A stretch of 64,000 bases of DNA. It comes from Acidimicrobiia bacterium. Its GTDB lineage: Bacteria; Actinomycetota; Acidimicrobiia; Spongiisociales; Spongiisociaceae. A program made the position numbers and the translations under genes. The DNA is taken from positions 1-64,000 of the forward strand of contig VXMM01000023.1 in NCBI GenBank assembly GCA_009841105.1, in the 5' to 3' direction. Below, one piece after another: positions 26,085-35,271 of the stretch. The notes under the pieces were generated by a model. That model had not been told where the DNA came from. It worked only from the letters and a program-made list of their open reading frames with translations, and made no database searches. The stretch's first letter is position 1; every line of letters starts with the position of its first letter.

Positions 26085-26781
26085 GATCACCTCTCTGGAC
26101 GTCTTCTACGGGCGGGTACAGGTACTGTTCGATGTCTCCATCACCGTGCCCGAAGGCGAGCTGGTGACCGTGATCGGCGCCAACGGCGCCGGGAAGACCA
26201 CTCTCCTGCTGACGGTCTCCGGTGTGCTCAAGCCCCAGAGCGGGAGTATCCGTTTCGAAGGTCGGGAGATCGACAGCCTCCCCCCTCACGAGATAGTCGG
26301 GCTCGGGCTAGGACATGTTCCCCAGGGCAAGGAGTTGTTCCCGGCCATGACGGTCCTCGAGAACCTCGAGATGGGCGCCCACATGGTCAGGCGGCAGGAC
26401 GAGCTCGAAGAGCGTTTGGAACGGGCTTTCGAGTCCTTCCCGCGCCTGTCCGAACGGGCCCGCCAACGAGCAGGCACCCTCAGCGGCGGGGAGCAGCAGA
26501 TGCTCGCCATCGCCAGGGCCTTGATGGCCAAGCCCCGCCTCCTGCTATTGGACGAGCCGTCGGCGGGTCTGGCGCCGATCATCGTCGATCATCTGGCCGA
26601 GATAATCCTCGGCATGAATAGCTCAGGCTTGACGGTGTTACTGGTCGAGCAGAACGCGTTCCTTGCCTTGGAACTGGCCCGCAAGGCATACGTGATGGAG
26701 TCGGGAAGGGTCGTGGAGAGTGGGGATACCGAGGTGGTGATGGAGAGCGACCTCGTTCGACGGGCTTACCTGGGGATCTGA
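26077..26781 (+). CDS. Branched-chain-amino-acid-type ABC ATPase (LivF family)
   Basis: 234 residues. Walker A GANGAGKTT, the LivF-type LGLGHVPQGKELFPAMTVLENL segment (GLGHVPQGKELFP), signature LSGGEQQMLAIARAL and Walker B LLLLDEPSAGLAP. Starts at GTG 26077 within the end of LivG. Its stop shares a base with the first HyuA start, tying uptake to catabolism in one transcript. Confidence 0.93.
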   Translation: MLEITSLDVFYGRVQVLFDVSITVPEGELVTVIGANGAGKTTLLLTVSGVLKPQSGSIRFEGREIDSLPPHEIVGLGLGHVPQGKELFPAMTVLENLEMGAHMVRRQDELEERLERAFESFPRLSERARQRAGTLSGGEQQMLAIARALMAKPRLLLLDEPSAGLAPIIVDHLAEIILGMNSSGLTVLLVEQNAFLALELARKAYVMESGRVVESGDTEVVMESDLVRRAYLGI

Positions 26782-28832
26782 TGACGGAGTTTCGGGTCGG
26801 AGTGGACATAGGTGGAACCTTCACCGATTGGGTGATGGCCGATCGGGCGGGGAATGTACAGGTTGTCAAGACACCTACCACACCCGACGGGTTTTCCGGA
26901 GTCTTCGATGCCATGGACGAAGCGGGAGCGAACGGACAGAAGTTCCGCTCCTTCGCCCATGGGACCACCCTGGGCACGAACGCTCTCATTGAGAGACGGC
27001 TACCGCGGGTGACAATGGTTACCACAGAGGGCATCACGGCCGTGTTGACCCAGGCGGCCAGGGGCGCCAAGGAGGACATCTGGGACATCTACGACGAGTC
27101 CCCCCGGCCCTCCATCGTCAGGCCTCGAGACCGGTTGGAGGTGGCCGAGAGGACTCTTAGCTCGGGAGTCGTCCGCCACCCGCTGGACGAGACCGAGGCC
27201 CGGAGGGTGGCTCGGATACTTCGGGGCCGAGGGACGCGAACGATTGCGGTGTGTTTCCTCCACTCCTACACCAACGGGCGGAACGAGGCCAGGATGAAAG
27301 AGATCATTCTCGAGGAGTATCCCGAAGCCCTGGTGCGCACCTCTCACGAGACCATTCCCCGCATTCTGGAGTACGAGCGTTTCACCACCACCATCCTCAA
27401 CGTGGCCCTGATCCCGGTGATGATCGACTATCTGGAAGCGCTCGAGCAGGGACTCCGGAAGCGAGACTACGTCGGGGATGTCCTGATAGTTCAATCCGCC
27501 GGTGGTCTCATGGGTGTGAAGGCCGCCGCCGAGATCCCGGTCCGTACTGCCAACTCGGGACCCGCGGCAGGAGCTATCGCCGCACAGGAGTTCGGCGCGG
27601 TGGCAGGTTTCGATAACGTCATCGGTCTCGACATCGGAGGGACGAGCACGGATGTCTCCGTGACTCTGGAGGGCCAGGTCCGCACTACCGGAACCTGGGA
27701 GGTGGAATGGGGCCATCCGATCATGTTCCCGGCGGTGGACATCATCACCGTGGGCGCCGGAGGCGGGTCTGTGGCATGGTTCGATCCCGGTGGAAAACTC
27801 CGATCCGGACCCCACAGCGTGGGAGCCTTCCCCGGACCCGCCTGCTACGCCAAGGGAGGGGACCAACCCACCAACACCGACGCGCATGTCGTATTGGGCA
27901 ACCTGCGACCGGGAGCGATGCTGGGCGGCGCCATGGAGCTTTCCCCCCAACTGGCAGAGCAGGCAATCGCAAAGATAGGGCATACCCTGGGTAGCGACGC
28001 CGTCTCAGCCGCGGCGGCCGTAATCGCCATCGCCGAAGCGAACATGGCCAATGCGATCCGGTTGGCCACCCTGCGCCGTGGACTGGACCCCCAGGACTTC
28101 GCTCTCGTGGCGTTCGGCGGAGCGGGGCCTCTCCATGGAGCGATGGTGGCGGCCGAGCTGACAATCCCCAGAGTGGTGGTCCCGCCAAACCCGGGCCTCA
28201 CTTCCGCACTGGGTTGCCTATTGGCCGATATCCGCCACGATCTCGGCGCGAGCATGTTCTATGGGGAAGCGGCTGCAGTGGACCTCGACGCTATGAACGA
28301 CCGCTTCGATGAGATGGACGCAGCGGTACGAGCCTCGCTGGACCAGGAGGGTATACCTGCAGAACGGCAATCGGTGGTGCGCACCATCGACATGTGCTAC
28401 GCCGGCCAGTGGCGGGTGTTTCCGATTCCGGTCGAGCCGGGCATGACACCGGAGAGCCTCGCTGGGACCGTGGAGTCGTTCAGGAAGGCCTATCTTCGGC
28501 GGTTCACTTTCGATCTGGGGGAGCGTGAGGTGGAGGTCCACGGCATCAACGTGACCGGGGCCGGAATCACCGACAAGTACCGACCTCAGCGGGTAACCGC
28601 ACCCCTGGCCGCACAACCTACACATGGCGTCCGGCCTGTTTACTGGCGGGAGGCCGGAGGGTGGATCGACACCCCGATCTGGTCCAGGCCGGCCCTGCCG
28701 GTGGGGTTCCGGACGCGGGGTCCCGCCGTAGTGGAGCAAATGGACTCGACGACCCTGGTACCGCCCGGGGTCGCCTTGGAAGTCGATCCGTACCTCAATC
28801 TGGTTCTGGATACCACCGGCGGCGGACCATGA
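26781..28832 (+). CDS. Hydantoinase/oxoprolinase subunit A (HyuA), copy 1
   Basis: 683 residues. HyuA-type subunits bind ATP with an actin-like fold and, with HyuB, open cyclic amides (hydantoins, 5-oxoproline, lactams) or carboxylate ketones. Visible are the phosphate loops GVDIGGTFTDWV at the N-terminus and GLDIGGTSTDVSV near residue 280, VGAGGGSVAWFD, GPACYAKGG and FGGAGPLHG. Directly coupled to livF and to HyuB copy 1. It has the length of hydantoinase-like members (about 680). The true substrate of the pair is unknown. Confidence 0.9.
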   Translation: MTEFRVGVDIGGTFTDWVMADRAGNVQVVKTPTTPDGFSGVFDAMDEAGANGQKFRSFAHGTTLGTNALIERRLPRVTMVTTEGITAVLTQAARGAKEDIWDIYDESPRPSIVRPRDRLEVAERTLSSGVVRHPLDETEARRVARILRGRGTRTIAVCFLHSYTNGRNEARMKEIILEEYPEALVRTSHETIPRILEYERFTTTILNVALIPVMIDYLEALEQGLRKRDYVGDVLIVQSAGGLMGVKAAAEIPVRTANSGPAAGAIAAQEFGAVAGFDNVIGLDIGGTSTDVSVTLEGQVRTTGTWEVEWGHPIMFPAVDIITVGAGGGSVAWFDPGGKLRSGPHSVGAFPGPACYAKGGDQPTNTDAHVVLGNLRPGAMLGGAMELSPQLAEQAIAKIGHTLGSDAVSAAAAVIAIAEANMANAIRLATLRRGLDPQDFALVAFGGAGPLHGAMVAAELTIPRVVVPPNPGLTSALGCLLADIRHDLGASMFYGEAAAVDLDAMNDRFDEMDAAVRASLDQEGIPAERQSVVRTIDMCYAGQWRVFPIPVEPGMTPESLAGTVESFRKAYLRRFTFDLGEREVEVHGINVTGAGITDKYRPQRVTAPLAAQPTHGVRPVYWREAGGWIDTPIWSRPALPVGFRTRGPAVVEQMDSTTLVPPGVALEVDPYLNLVLDTTGGGP

Positions 28833-30673
28833 CCGGCCGGTCTCAGGAATCGGGAACGGCGGCCGTGGATCCGGTCACATTCTCGATCCTGTCCAGCGCT
28901 TTCGTGAGCCTCGTGGACGAGATGGTCGGCGCCCTTCAGGACGCTTGCCTATCGTTCGTGATCTACGTCGGCGACGTCAGCGGGGGGCTCCTGAACGACA
29001 GGGGAGAACTGGTCGCCCAGGGTACTCGAGATGTGGCAGTCCACGTCGGTGCTCTCCAACCCAGCACCCGGGCGGTGCTAGAGGATTTCGCGGATGTCGA
29101 GGGGGGTATCGAGGAAGGGGACATCTACGCGTTCAACGAACCCTACCGGGGCGGGACCCATCTTCCCGACATGACCTTTATCAGTCCGATCTTCTGGGAG
29201 GGGGACTTGATTGCCTTCACCGCCACGAAGGGCCACTGGTCCGACGTGGGGGGCGCCACGCCCGGATCGATGAACGCCCTGGCTGCCGACATCCACGCCG
29301 AAGGACTCGTCATACCCCCGCTCAAGATCGTCTCCCGCGGGGTTGTCCGGCACGATGTGCGCAACCTGATCATGGCCAATACCCGTATTCCCTTGAATGC
29401 CACCGGCGATCTCATCGCCCACATAGAGGCCGCACGGGTAGGGGAGCGGCGACTCGGCAGCCTCATCGCCAAATACGGGCTGGAAACCGTGCTCGCATCG
29501 ATGGAGCAGACCCTCGACCACTCCGAACGCGAGCTGATCGCGGAGATACTTCAGTGTCCCGAGGGCACCTGGATGACCGAAGACTTCATCGACTACGACC
29601 CCCAGGCGCCCGAAGAGGGTCCGGTGCGGGTCTCCTTGAAGATGACGATCCAGCACGATCCTCCGAGAGTGATCTACGACATGAGGGGCTCGGGTGCGCC
29701 GGTGCAGTCGGGGATGAACGGCACCCGCGGGTCGACTACGGGAGCGCTCGTGGCGGGAACCAAGTACATCTTTCCCAAGCCTCCGATGAACGCCGGCTGG
29801 TTGCGGATAATCCGAACGGTCTTCCCCGAGACCAGCGTCGTGAACGCGGTCCGACCATACGCAGTGTGCGGAGAGGTCTCGGGAGCCTACGAGAAGACGA
29901 CCGCCTGTGTCCAACGGCTGTGGGCAGCGGTCCTGCCACGCCGGTCCTTTGCCGGCAACTTCAACCTCGAGTACGTGGTGGCGGGCGGAATAGACGACCG
30001 GCCCGGCCGGCACTCCAACTACTTCGTCTATTACCACTGGCACACCGGTGGCTGGGGAGGAAAGTACGGCGCCGACGGCAGGGACTGCGGCGGCGCCATC
30101 TTCGGACTGGGCATTCTCAACCAGTCGAGCGAGGTCATCGAGAGGATGTGGCCGGTGACGTTCGATCGGTTGGCGCCGGTGACCGACTCCATGGGAGCGG
30201 GAAGGTGGAGGGGAGGAGCAGGATTGGAGTCGGTGCTCCGGGTGGAGAACTCCGGGGGCGTACGGCTCTCCTACATCGCCGACCGAGGAGAGGACGGTCC
30301 CGGCGGACCCCGAGGCCTGTTCGGTGGACGGGACGGCATACCCATCAGAGTGGTCAAGAATCTCGGCGCCGAGGACGAAAAGGTGCTGCCCATCTACTTC
30401 GCCGACGAGTTCATTGGACAGCACGGCACGTTCTATCACGTGTCCTCCGGGGGTGGCGGCTATGGAGACCCTCTGGAGCGGGACCCCGACGGCGTCCTGG
30501 AGGACGTCCTCGACAGGTACATTTCGCTCGAGTCCGCCGGGCGGGATTACGGAGTAGTAATCAACGTGCGTGACGCCGACCTCTTGGATTACCGGATCGA
30601 CATCGAAGCCACCCGGGCCCTGCGCGCCGAGCTGCGGGCCACCCGGACACCAACAGGAGAGACGAGCCCATGA
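28829..30673 (+). CDS. Hydantoinase/oxoprolinase subunit B (HyuB), copy 1
   Basis: 614 residues. HyuB is the hydrolytic partner of HyuA. Family features: VDPVTFSIL start, GTHLPDMTF and KGHWSDVGG (likely metal-binding acidic/histidine residues), GGWGGKYGADG, RWRGGAGLE and the C-terminal GGGGYGDPLERDP. The ATG at 28829 overlaps the HyuA stop; an upstream in-frame start is rejected because it overlaps HyuA. Its stop overlaps the aminotransferase start by four bases. It is distinctly diverged from copy 2 (37295-39064). Confidence 0.9.
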   Translation: MTGRSQESGTAAVDPVTFSILSSAFVSLVDEMVGALQDACLSFVIYVGDVSGGLLNDRGELVAQGTRDVAVHVGALQPSTRAVLEDFADVEGGIEEGDIYAFNEPYRGGTHLPDMTFISPIFWEGDLIAFTATKGHWSDVGGATPGSMNALAADIHAEGLVIPPLKIVSRGVVRHDVRNLIMANTRIPLNATGDLIAHIEAARVGERRLGSLIAKYGLETVLASMEQTLDHSERELIAEILQCPEGTWMTEDFIDYDPQAPEEGPVRVSLKMTIQHDPPRVIYDMRGSGAPVQSGMNGTRGSTTGALVAGTKYIFPKPPMNAGWLRIIRTVFPETSVVNAVRPYAVCGEVSGAYEKTTACVQRLWAAVLPRRSFAGNFNLEYVVAGGIDDRPGRHSNYFVYYHWHTGGWGGKYGADGRDCGGAIFGLGILNQSSEVIERMWPVTFDRLAPVTDSMGAGRWRGGAGLESVLRVENSGGVRLSYIADRGEDGPGGPRGLFGGRDGIPIRVVKNLGAEDEKVLPIYFADEFIGQHGTFYHVSSGGGGYGDPLERDPDGVLEDVLDRYISLESAGRDYGVVINVRDADLLDYRIDIEATRALRAELRATRTPTGETSP

Positions 30674-32025
30674 GCGACGCAAGAGACGTGTTCGTCAACC
30701 GGTACCGTGAGCGCACCCCGCGTTCTCGCCGCCACTACGAGGAGGCGAGAAAGCACCTTCCCGGTGGGGTCCCGGGCAACGCCGGGTACCGCCCCCCCTA
30801 TCCGCTGTACGTGGATCGCGCCGCCGGGCCCTTCCTCTGGGACATCGACGGTAACCGGTACATCGACTCGCTGATCGGCGGCGGACCCCACATCCTCGGG
30901 CACTCGCCGCCGGCCGTGATGGACGCCGTGGCGAAGCAACTCTCCTCGGGCACCAGCACCATCGCCCCACCCGCCACCGCACTGGCTCTCGCCCGCCGGA
31001 TCCAGGAGCACATGCCGCACATGGAGATGATGCGCTTCGTGCACACCGGGTCAGAGGCGGTGCACATGGCGATGCGGGCTGCCCGCGCCTTCACCGGTCG
31101 GTCGAAGATCGGAAAGTTCGAGGGCAATTTCCACGGCGGATACGACAATCTGCTGATCAGCGGAACCTCCTTCGGTGGCCCGGAGGAGACGCCCCTGTCG
31201 CTCCCCGAGGGAGCGGGGATCCCGCAAGGCATCCTCGACGACACGATCGTCCTTCCGTTCAACCACACCGACGCCACGGTCGCCCTGATCGAACGATACG
31301 CCTCGGAGTTGGCGGCGGTAGTCGTGGAGGCAGTCGGAGGAACCTGGCTGGGAGGAATCGTCGCCGGCCAGAGCTTCCTGGAAGCGCTTCGGGAGGTCAC
31401 CGCCCGGCACGGGATCCTCCTGATCCTCGACGAAGTGATAACCGGCTTCCGGGTGGCGCCGGGCGGGAGCGCGGAGGTCACCGGCATCGTCCCCGATCTG
31501 ACCGCGCTGGCCAAGACCATCGGAGGCGGGTTCCCGCTGGGTGCCTTCGGGGGCCGGCGCGACGTGATGAGCCAGGTGGTGACCCCGAAGCGCGGTCCCG
31601 ATGACGACCGGGAGACCATCTTCCAGTCGGGAACCTTCCAGAGCAACCTGGTCTCGTTGACAGCCGGCCTCGCCCTGCTCTCGGAGCTCGAGCGGCCGGG
31701 AACCTACGAGAAGCTGGACGACCTGGGCGGCCAGGTTCGGGAGGGAATCGAGAAGATCGGCGCCAACCTGGGTATGCCCATCCAGGCTGTGGGGCAGGGT
31801 TCTATCTTCGGTGTTTACTTCGCCGACGAACCCCCACTCAGTATCCGGGACGTGATCGCCAGCGACCGGGAGTCGGCGGGGATGTTCTACCTGGGACTGC
31901 TGGCCCACGGGGTATTCATTACCCCGTACCACCTGGGCTTCACCAACGCCGCCCAGGATCAGGCGCAGATCGACGAGATCCTCGACATATGCCAAAGCGT
32001 GCTCACGACCATCAAGGAGGGCTGA
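30670..32025 (+). CDS. Class III PLP aminotransferase, glutamate-1-semialdehyde-aminomutase-like, copy 1
   Basis: 451 residues. PLP enzyme of the class III fold: Thr-Gly-Ser-Glu in HTGSEAVHMAMRAAR, GKFEGNFHGGYD, DEVITGFRVAPGG, and PLP-binding Lys282 in LAKTIGGGFPLGAFGG. The overall pattern is that of the GSA-aminomutase/beta-amino-acid aminotransferase branch rather than ornithine aminotransferases. Chlorophyll/heme GSAM is unlikely because of the HyuAB neighbours. It probably removes or moves the amino group of the ring-opened product. ATG 30670 overlaps the HyuB stop. Confidence 0.88.
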   Translation: MSDARDVFVNRYRERTPRSRRHYEEARKHLPGGVPGNAGYRPPYPLYVDRAAGPFLWDIDGNRYIDSLIGGGPHILGHSPPAVMDAVAKQLSSGTSTIAPPATALALARRIQEHMPHMEMMRFVHTGSEAVHMAMRAARAFTGRSKIGKFEGNFHGGYDNLLISGTSFGGPEETPLSLPEGAGIPQGILDDTIVLPFNHTDATVALIERYASELAAVVVEAVGGTWLGGIVAGQSFLEALREVTARHGILLILDEVITGFRVAPGGSAEVTGIVPDLTALAKTIGGGFPLGAFGGRRDVMSQVVTPKRGPDDDRETIFQSGTFQSNLVSLTAGLALLSELERPGTYEKLDDLGGQVREGIEKIGANLGMPIQAVGQGSIFGVYFADEPPLSIRDVIASDRESAGMFYLGLLAHGVFITPYHLGFTNAAQDQAQIDEILDICQSVLTTIKEG

Positions 32026-32070
32026 TCTGGTGGATCTCTCCGGGGATGGCGTAGGAGGCCGGTGGGCGCC

Positions 32071-33285
32071 ATGAACGGCATGCTGTCAGGCATCACGATC
32101 CTCGAATTGGGCCAGGTGATAGCCGGCACCTACGGGGGCATGATCCTCGCGGATCTAGGCGCCGAGGTGATCAAGATAGAACCCCATTGGGGTGATGCCG
32201 CCCGGAATCCGAAGATCACTCCTGTGGGAGGGGAGAGCGCGGTTCACCTGCAACTGAACCGCGGTAAGAAGAGCGTGGTCATCGACCTGAAGAGCGAGAC
32301 GGGGCGGGAGTTGCTCTACGCCCTGGTAGCCGAGTCGGACGTGGTAATCGACAACTTCCGGCCCGGAGTGATGGCTCGTCTGGAGATCGACCACGAACGC
32401 CTGCTCCGGCGCAACCCGCGTATCATCACCGTCTCGGTAACCGGATTCGGCGCCACCGGACCGGCCCGCAACCAGCCGGCCTTCGATCTGGTGGTGCAAG
32501 CCTGCAGCGGGCTTCTCGACCTCACCGGCCAGGGTGATGGTCCGCCGGCCAGGGTCGGCATACCCCTCGCCGACATCAGCGGCGGCATCTTCGCCTGCAT
32601 GGCGGTGCTGGGTGCGCTGGTCGGCCGGGAACTCCACGGGGAAGGCCGGCACGCCGACATCTCGATGCTGGACTCCCTGGTCTCGATGCTCTCCTACGAT
32701 GGACTCCACCACCTCAATACCGGCGCGCTCAACCGGCGACAGGGAACCGAGCACGCCCACATCGTTCCATGGCAGGCCTTCGAGACCAAGGACGGCTACA
32801 TGGTGGTGGCGGCCCGGGGCGAGAAGTTCTGGCAAAACCTGTGCGACGCCATCGAGCGCCCGGACCTCAAGGACGACCCCCGGACCCGGGACAACGGGGC
32901 CCGGCTTGAACACCGCGAGTACGTGGTGAGGATCCTTGCGGAGGCATTTGCCCGACGGACCAGGAAGGAGTGGATGGACATGGCGAGGAAGCACGATCTT
33001 CCCGTCGCCCCGGTCAATGACCTGGCCGATGTTTTCCGCTATCCGCAGATTCGGGCCAGGGACATGGTCCGCCAGTACCGGCATCCCAGCCTGGGGGATG
33101 TCTCGTACCTGCCCAGCCCCATCAAACTCACCGATTGGGACCTGCCCGGGCTTCCGGCGCCCATGCTGGGAGAACACACGGTCGAGGTCCTGAGGCACAA
33201 GCTCGCCTACTCTGACGAGACGATCGGAGGCCTGGTGGAGCGCGGGGTAGTGGGGACCGGGCCGGCCGGGAATGGGGTTGCGTGA
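32071..33285 (+). CDS. CaiB/BaiF (family III) CoA-transferase
   Basis: 404 residues. Family III enzymes swap CoA between acids. Visible are LELGQVIAGTYGGMILADLGAEVIKIE (EVIKIE), the LNRGKKSVVIDLK segment, FRPGVMARL, GFGATGP and the Asp in ADISGGIFA expected to be the covalent catalytic residue. AGGAGG at 32053-32058 supports ATG 32071; a GTG at 32062 is too close to it. In context it may activate the deaminated acid as a CoA thioester. Donor and acceptor acids are unknown. Confidence 0.88.
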   Translation: MNGMLSGITILELGQVIAGTYGGMILADLGAEVIKIEPHWGDAARNPKITPVGGESAVHLQLNRGKKSVVIDLKSETGRELLYALVAESDVVIDNFRPGVMARLEIDHERLLRRNPRIITVSVTGFGATGPARNQPAFDLVVQACSGLLDLTGQGDGPPARVGIPLADISGGIFACMAVLGALVGRELHGEGRHADISMLDSLVSMLSYDGLHHLNTGALNRRQGTEHAHIVPWQAFETKDGYMVVAARGEKFWQNLCDAIERPDLKDDPRTRDNGARLEHREYVVRILAEAFARRTRKEWMDMARKHDLPVAPVNDLADVFRYPQIRARDMVRQYRHPSLGDVSYLPSPIKLTDWDLPGLPAPMLGEHTVEVLRHKLAYSDETIGGLVERGVVGTGPAGNGVA

Positions 33286-33286
33286 G

Positions 33287-34279
33287 ATGAACCGAGAGTC
33301 AGCCTTCCGGACGTCCGACGAACTGGGCGGCTTGACCGACCGCCGGCTGCGCGAGGTCTTCAGGCTCATGTACACGATCCGGAGGTTCGAGGTGACCACC
33401 GAACGGGCCCACCTCGACGGGGACCTCTACGGACCGTTTCACTCCTCCATGGGACAGGAGGCTGTCTCGGTGGGGGCCTGCATGGCCCTGCGTCCCGATG
33501 ATGTCGTGACCTCCACACACCGCGGGCACGGGCATGCCATCGCGAAGGGCGCCGACCTCGGCCGGATCTGCGCCGAGCTGTGGGGACGGTCCACGGGTTA
33601 CTGCCAGGGCAAGGGCGGGTCCATGCATATCGTCAGCATGGAACACGGGTTCGTAGGCCAGAGCCCCATTATCGGTGGGAGCGGCCTGCTGGCAACCGGG
33701 GCGGCCCTTGCTTTCGACCTTACGAAGGACTCCCGGGCAGCGGTGGCGTTCATGGGCGACGGAGCGGTGGGACAGGGGGTCTTCCACGAGAGTCTCAACC
33801 TCGCGGCCATCTGGAGGCTGCCCGTGGTGTTCATCGTGGAGAACAATGGTTTCGCCCACTCCTTCCGGGCCGAGCAGATGCAGCTCAACCCCGATGTCGC
33901 ACCAAGGGCGGAAGGGTACGGGATCCCCGGAGTGGTGGTCGACGGGATCGACGTCCTGGATGTCTACAGGGTCACCAGGACGGCTATCGAGCGGGCGCGC
34001 CGGGGCGACGGCCCCACCCTCATAGAAGCCAAATGCTATCGATGGAGGGGGCACAACCTGGGCGATGCCGAGCACCTCTACCGGCCACGCGAGGAGGTGG
34101 AGAAGGCCCGCCGCGACGATCCGATCGAGCGTTTCAAGCAGGCGGTGTCGGATCGGATGCCGGACGGGACGCTGGCCGCCATCGAGTCGGAGGTCGATGG
34201 GGCGATCGAGGCGGCCGTACGGTTTGCCAATGCGTCTCCCCCGCCCGATCCCGGAGTCGCCTTGGAGGGAAGCTTCTAG
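33287..34279 (+). CDS. 2-oxoacid/acetoin dehydrogenase E1 alpha subunit
   Basis: 330 residues. Thiamine-diphosphate-dependent decarboxylase subunit of a 2-oxoacid dehydrogenase-type complex. The TPP motif is GDGAVGQGVFHESLNLAA to ENN; THRGHGHAIAKG and GKGGSMHI are of the AcoA/PdhA (alpha2beta2) type. ATG 33287 (MNRESAF) is preferred over ATG 33272, which overlaps the CoA-transferase. The stop overlaps the E1 beta GTG start. The oxidised substrate could be a 2-oxoacid from transamination or acetoin. Confidence 0.9.
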   Translation: MNRESAFRTSDELGGLTDRRLREVFRLMYTIRRFEVTTERAHLDGDLYGPFHSSMGQEAVSVGACMALRPDDVVTSTHRGHGHAIAKGADLGRICAELWGRSTGYCQGKGGSMHIVSMEHGFVGQSPIIGGSGLLATGAALAFDLTKDSRAAVAFMGDGAVGQGVFHESLNLAAIWRLPVVFIVENNGFAHSFRAEQMQLNPDVAPRAEGYGIPGVVVDGIDVLDVYRVTRTAIERARRGDGPTLIEAKCYRWRGHNLGDAEHLYRPREEVEKARRDDPIERFKQAVSDRMPDGTLAAIESEVDGAIEAAVRFANASPPPDPGVALEGSF

Positions 34280-35271
34280 TGCAGGAGATGACCTTCGTCG
34301 AGGCCGTGCGGGAAGCGCAAGCGGAGGCCCTGGCCTCGGACGACCGGGTGTTCATCATGGGCCAGGAGATCGGCGAGTACGGCGGGGTCTTCAGGGCTAC
34401 GGAGGGTCTGGCCGAGCGCTTCGGGACGCACCGCGTCCGGGACATGCCCATCGCGGAGCAGTCGATGCTGGGGGCGGGAGTCGGAGCGGCGGTGATGGGA
34501 ATGCGACCCATCGTGGAGGTCATGTTCATGGACTTCATCGCCTGCGGGATGGACGCCATAGTCAGTCATGCTGCCAAGATGCGCTACATGTCGGGCGACC
34601 AGATGCGGGCGCCAATGGTGATCCGTACCCAGGGCGGCTCCGGAACCCATCACGGCTCCCAGCATTCTCAAACCCTCGAGAGCTGGTTCCTCCACGTGCC
34701 CGGCCTGGCAGTCGTGGTCCCGTCCACTCCCTCGGACGTGATAGGGCTATTCAGAACCTCGATCGAACTCGACCACCCGGTTCTGTTCGTGGAGCACCGG
34801 GCGCTGTACCGGACGACTGGGACGGTCCCCGACCAGGTGGAGGCGATTCCCCTGGGACGGGGCGTCCAGAGGCGGTACGGAGACGACGTCACGGTGGCCG
34901 CGGTCGGAAAGTCGGTCAGGCAGGCCCTGATCGCAGCTCGTCAGCTGGACGCGGAGGGGGTGTCGGTCGAAGTGATCGATCTGCGAACGCTGGTGCCCAT
35001 GGATGTCGATCTGGTACTGGAGTCCCTGTCCCGCACCCATCGGCTGGTCGTGGCCCACGAGGCCGTAGAGAGGGGCGGATGGGCCGGGGAGTTGATCAGC
35101 AGGGTGGTGGCGGAGGGCTTCGACGAACTGGACGCTCCACCGTTGCGAGCCGCAAGCCTAGCCACCCCCGTCCCCTTCGCCCGGGAGCTGGAGGCCGAGA
35201 TGATCTGCGATGAGCGTCTCATCGCCAGGCGCGTCAGGGAGTGTCTGGGCATGCCGGAGTCCTGGGCATGA
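34279..35271 (+). CDS. 2-oxoacid/acetoin dehydrogenase E1 beta subunit
   Basis: 330 residues. E1 beta partner: EAVREAQAEALASDDRVFIMG, GEYGGVFRATEGLAERFG, MDFIACGMDAI, and the transketolase C-domain DLRTLVPMDVDLVLESL followed by HEAVERGGWAGEL. GTG 34279 is chosen because GGAGGGA (34264-34270) precedes it by eight bases; ATG 34288 is an alternative. A much longer in-frame extension upstream is only a shadow of E1 alpha. Overlaps HyuA copy 2 by four bases. Confidence 0.9.
   Translation: MQEMTFVEAVREAQAEALASDDRVFIMGQEIGEYGGVFRATEGLAERFGTHRVRDMPIAEQSMLGAGVGAAVMGMRPIVEVMFMDFIACGMDAIVSHAAKMRYMSGDQMRAPMVIRTQGGSGTHHGSQHSQTLESWFLHVPGLAVVVPSTPSDVIGLFRTSIELDHPVLFVEHRALYRTTGTVPDQVEAIPLGRGVQRRYGDDVTVAAVGKSVRQALIAARQLDAEGVSVEVIDLRTLVPMDVDLVLESLSRTHRLVVAHEAVERGGWAGELISRVVAEGFDELDAPPLRAASLATPVPFARELEAEMICDERLIARRVRECLGMPESWA

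Noticed and set aside
28945-30573. 542-codon plus-strand frame inside HyuB copy 1
   Set aside because: Arg/Gly/His-rich shadow in another phase; HyuB has full family motifs.
26781-30673. Specific call as N-methylhydantoinase or 5-oxoprolinase
   Set aside because: The family includes several chemistries and substrate residues cannot be read from sequence; no creatininase, deaminase or N-carbamoylsarcosinase gene accompanies it.
29078-30682. 534-codon minus-strand frame
   Set aside because: Antisense to HyuB copy 1, no family pattern.
30670-32025. Heme-pathway glutamate-1-semialdehyde aminomutase (hemL)
   Set aside because: The fold matches but two copies are translationally coupled to HyuB genes, with no heme genes nearby; a catabolic role is more likely.
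32155-33399. 414-codon minus-strand frame
   Set aside because: Antisense to the CoA-transferase gene, which has a complete family pattern.
33580-34278. Upstream extension of E1 beta
   Set aside because: In-frame but overlaps E1 alpha and reads as Arg/Gly-rich shadow; a ribosome-binding site and homologous N-terminus support GTG 34279.
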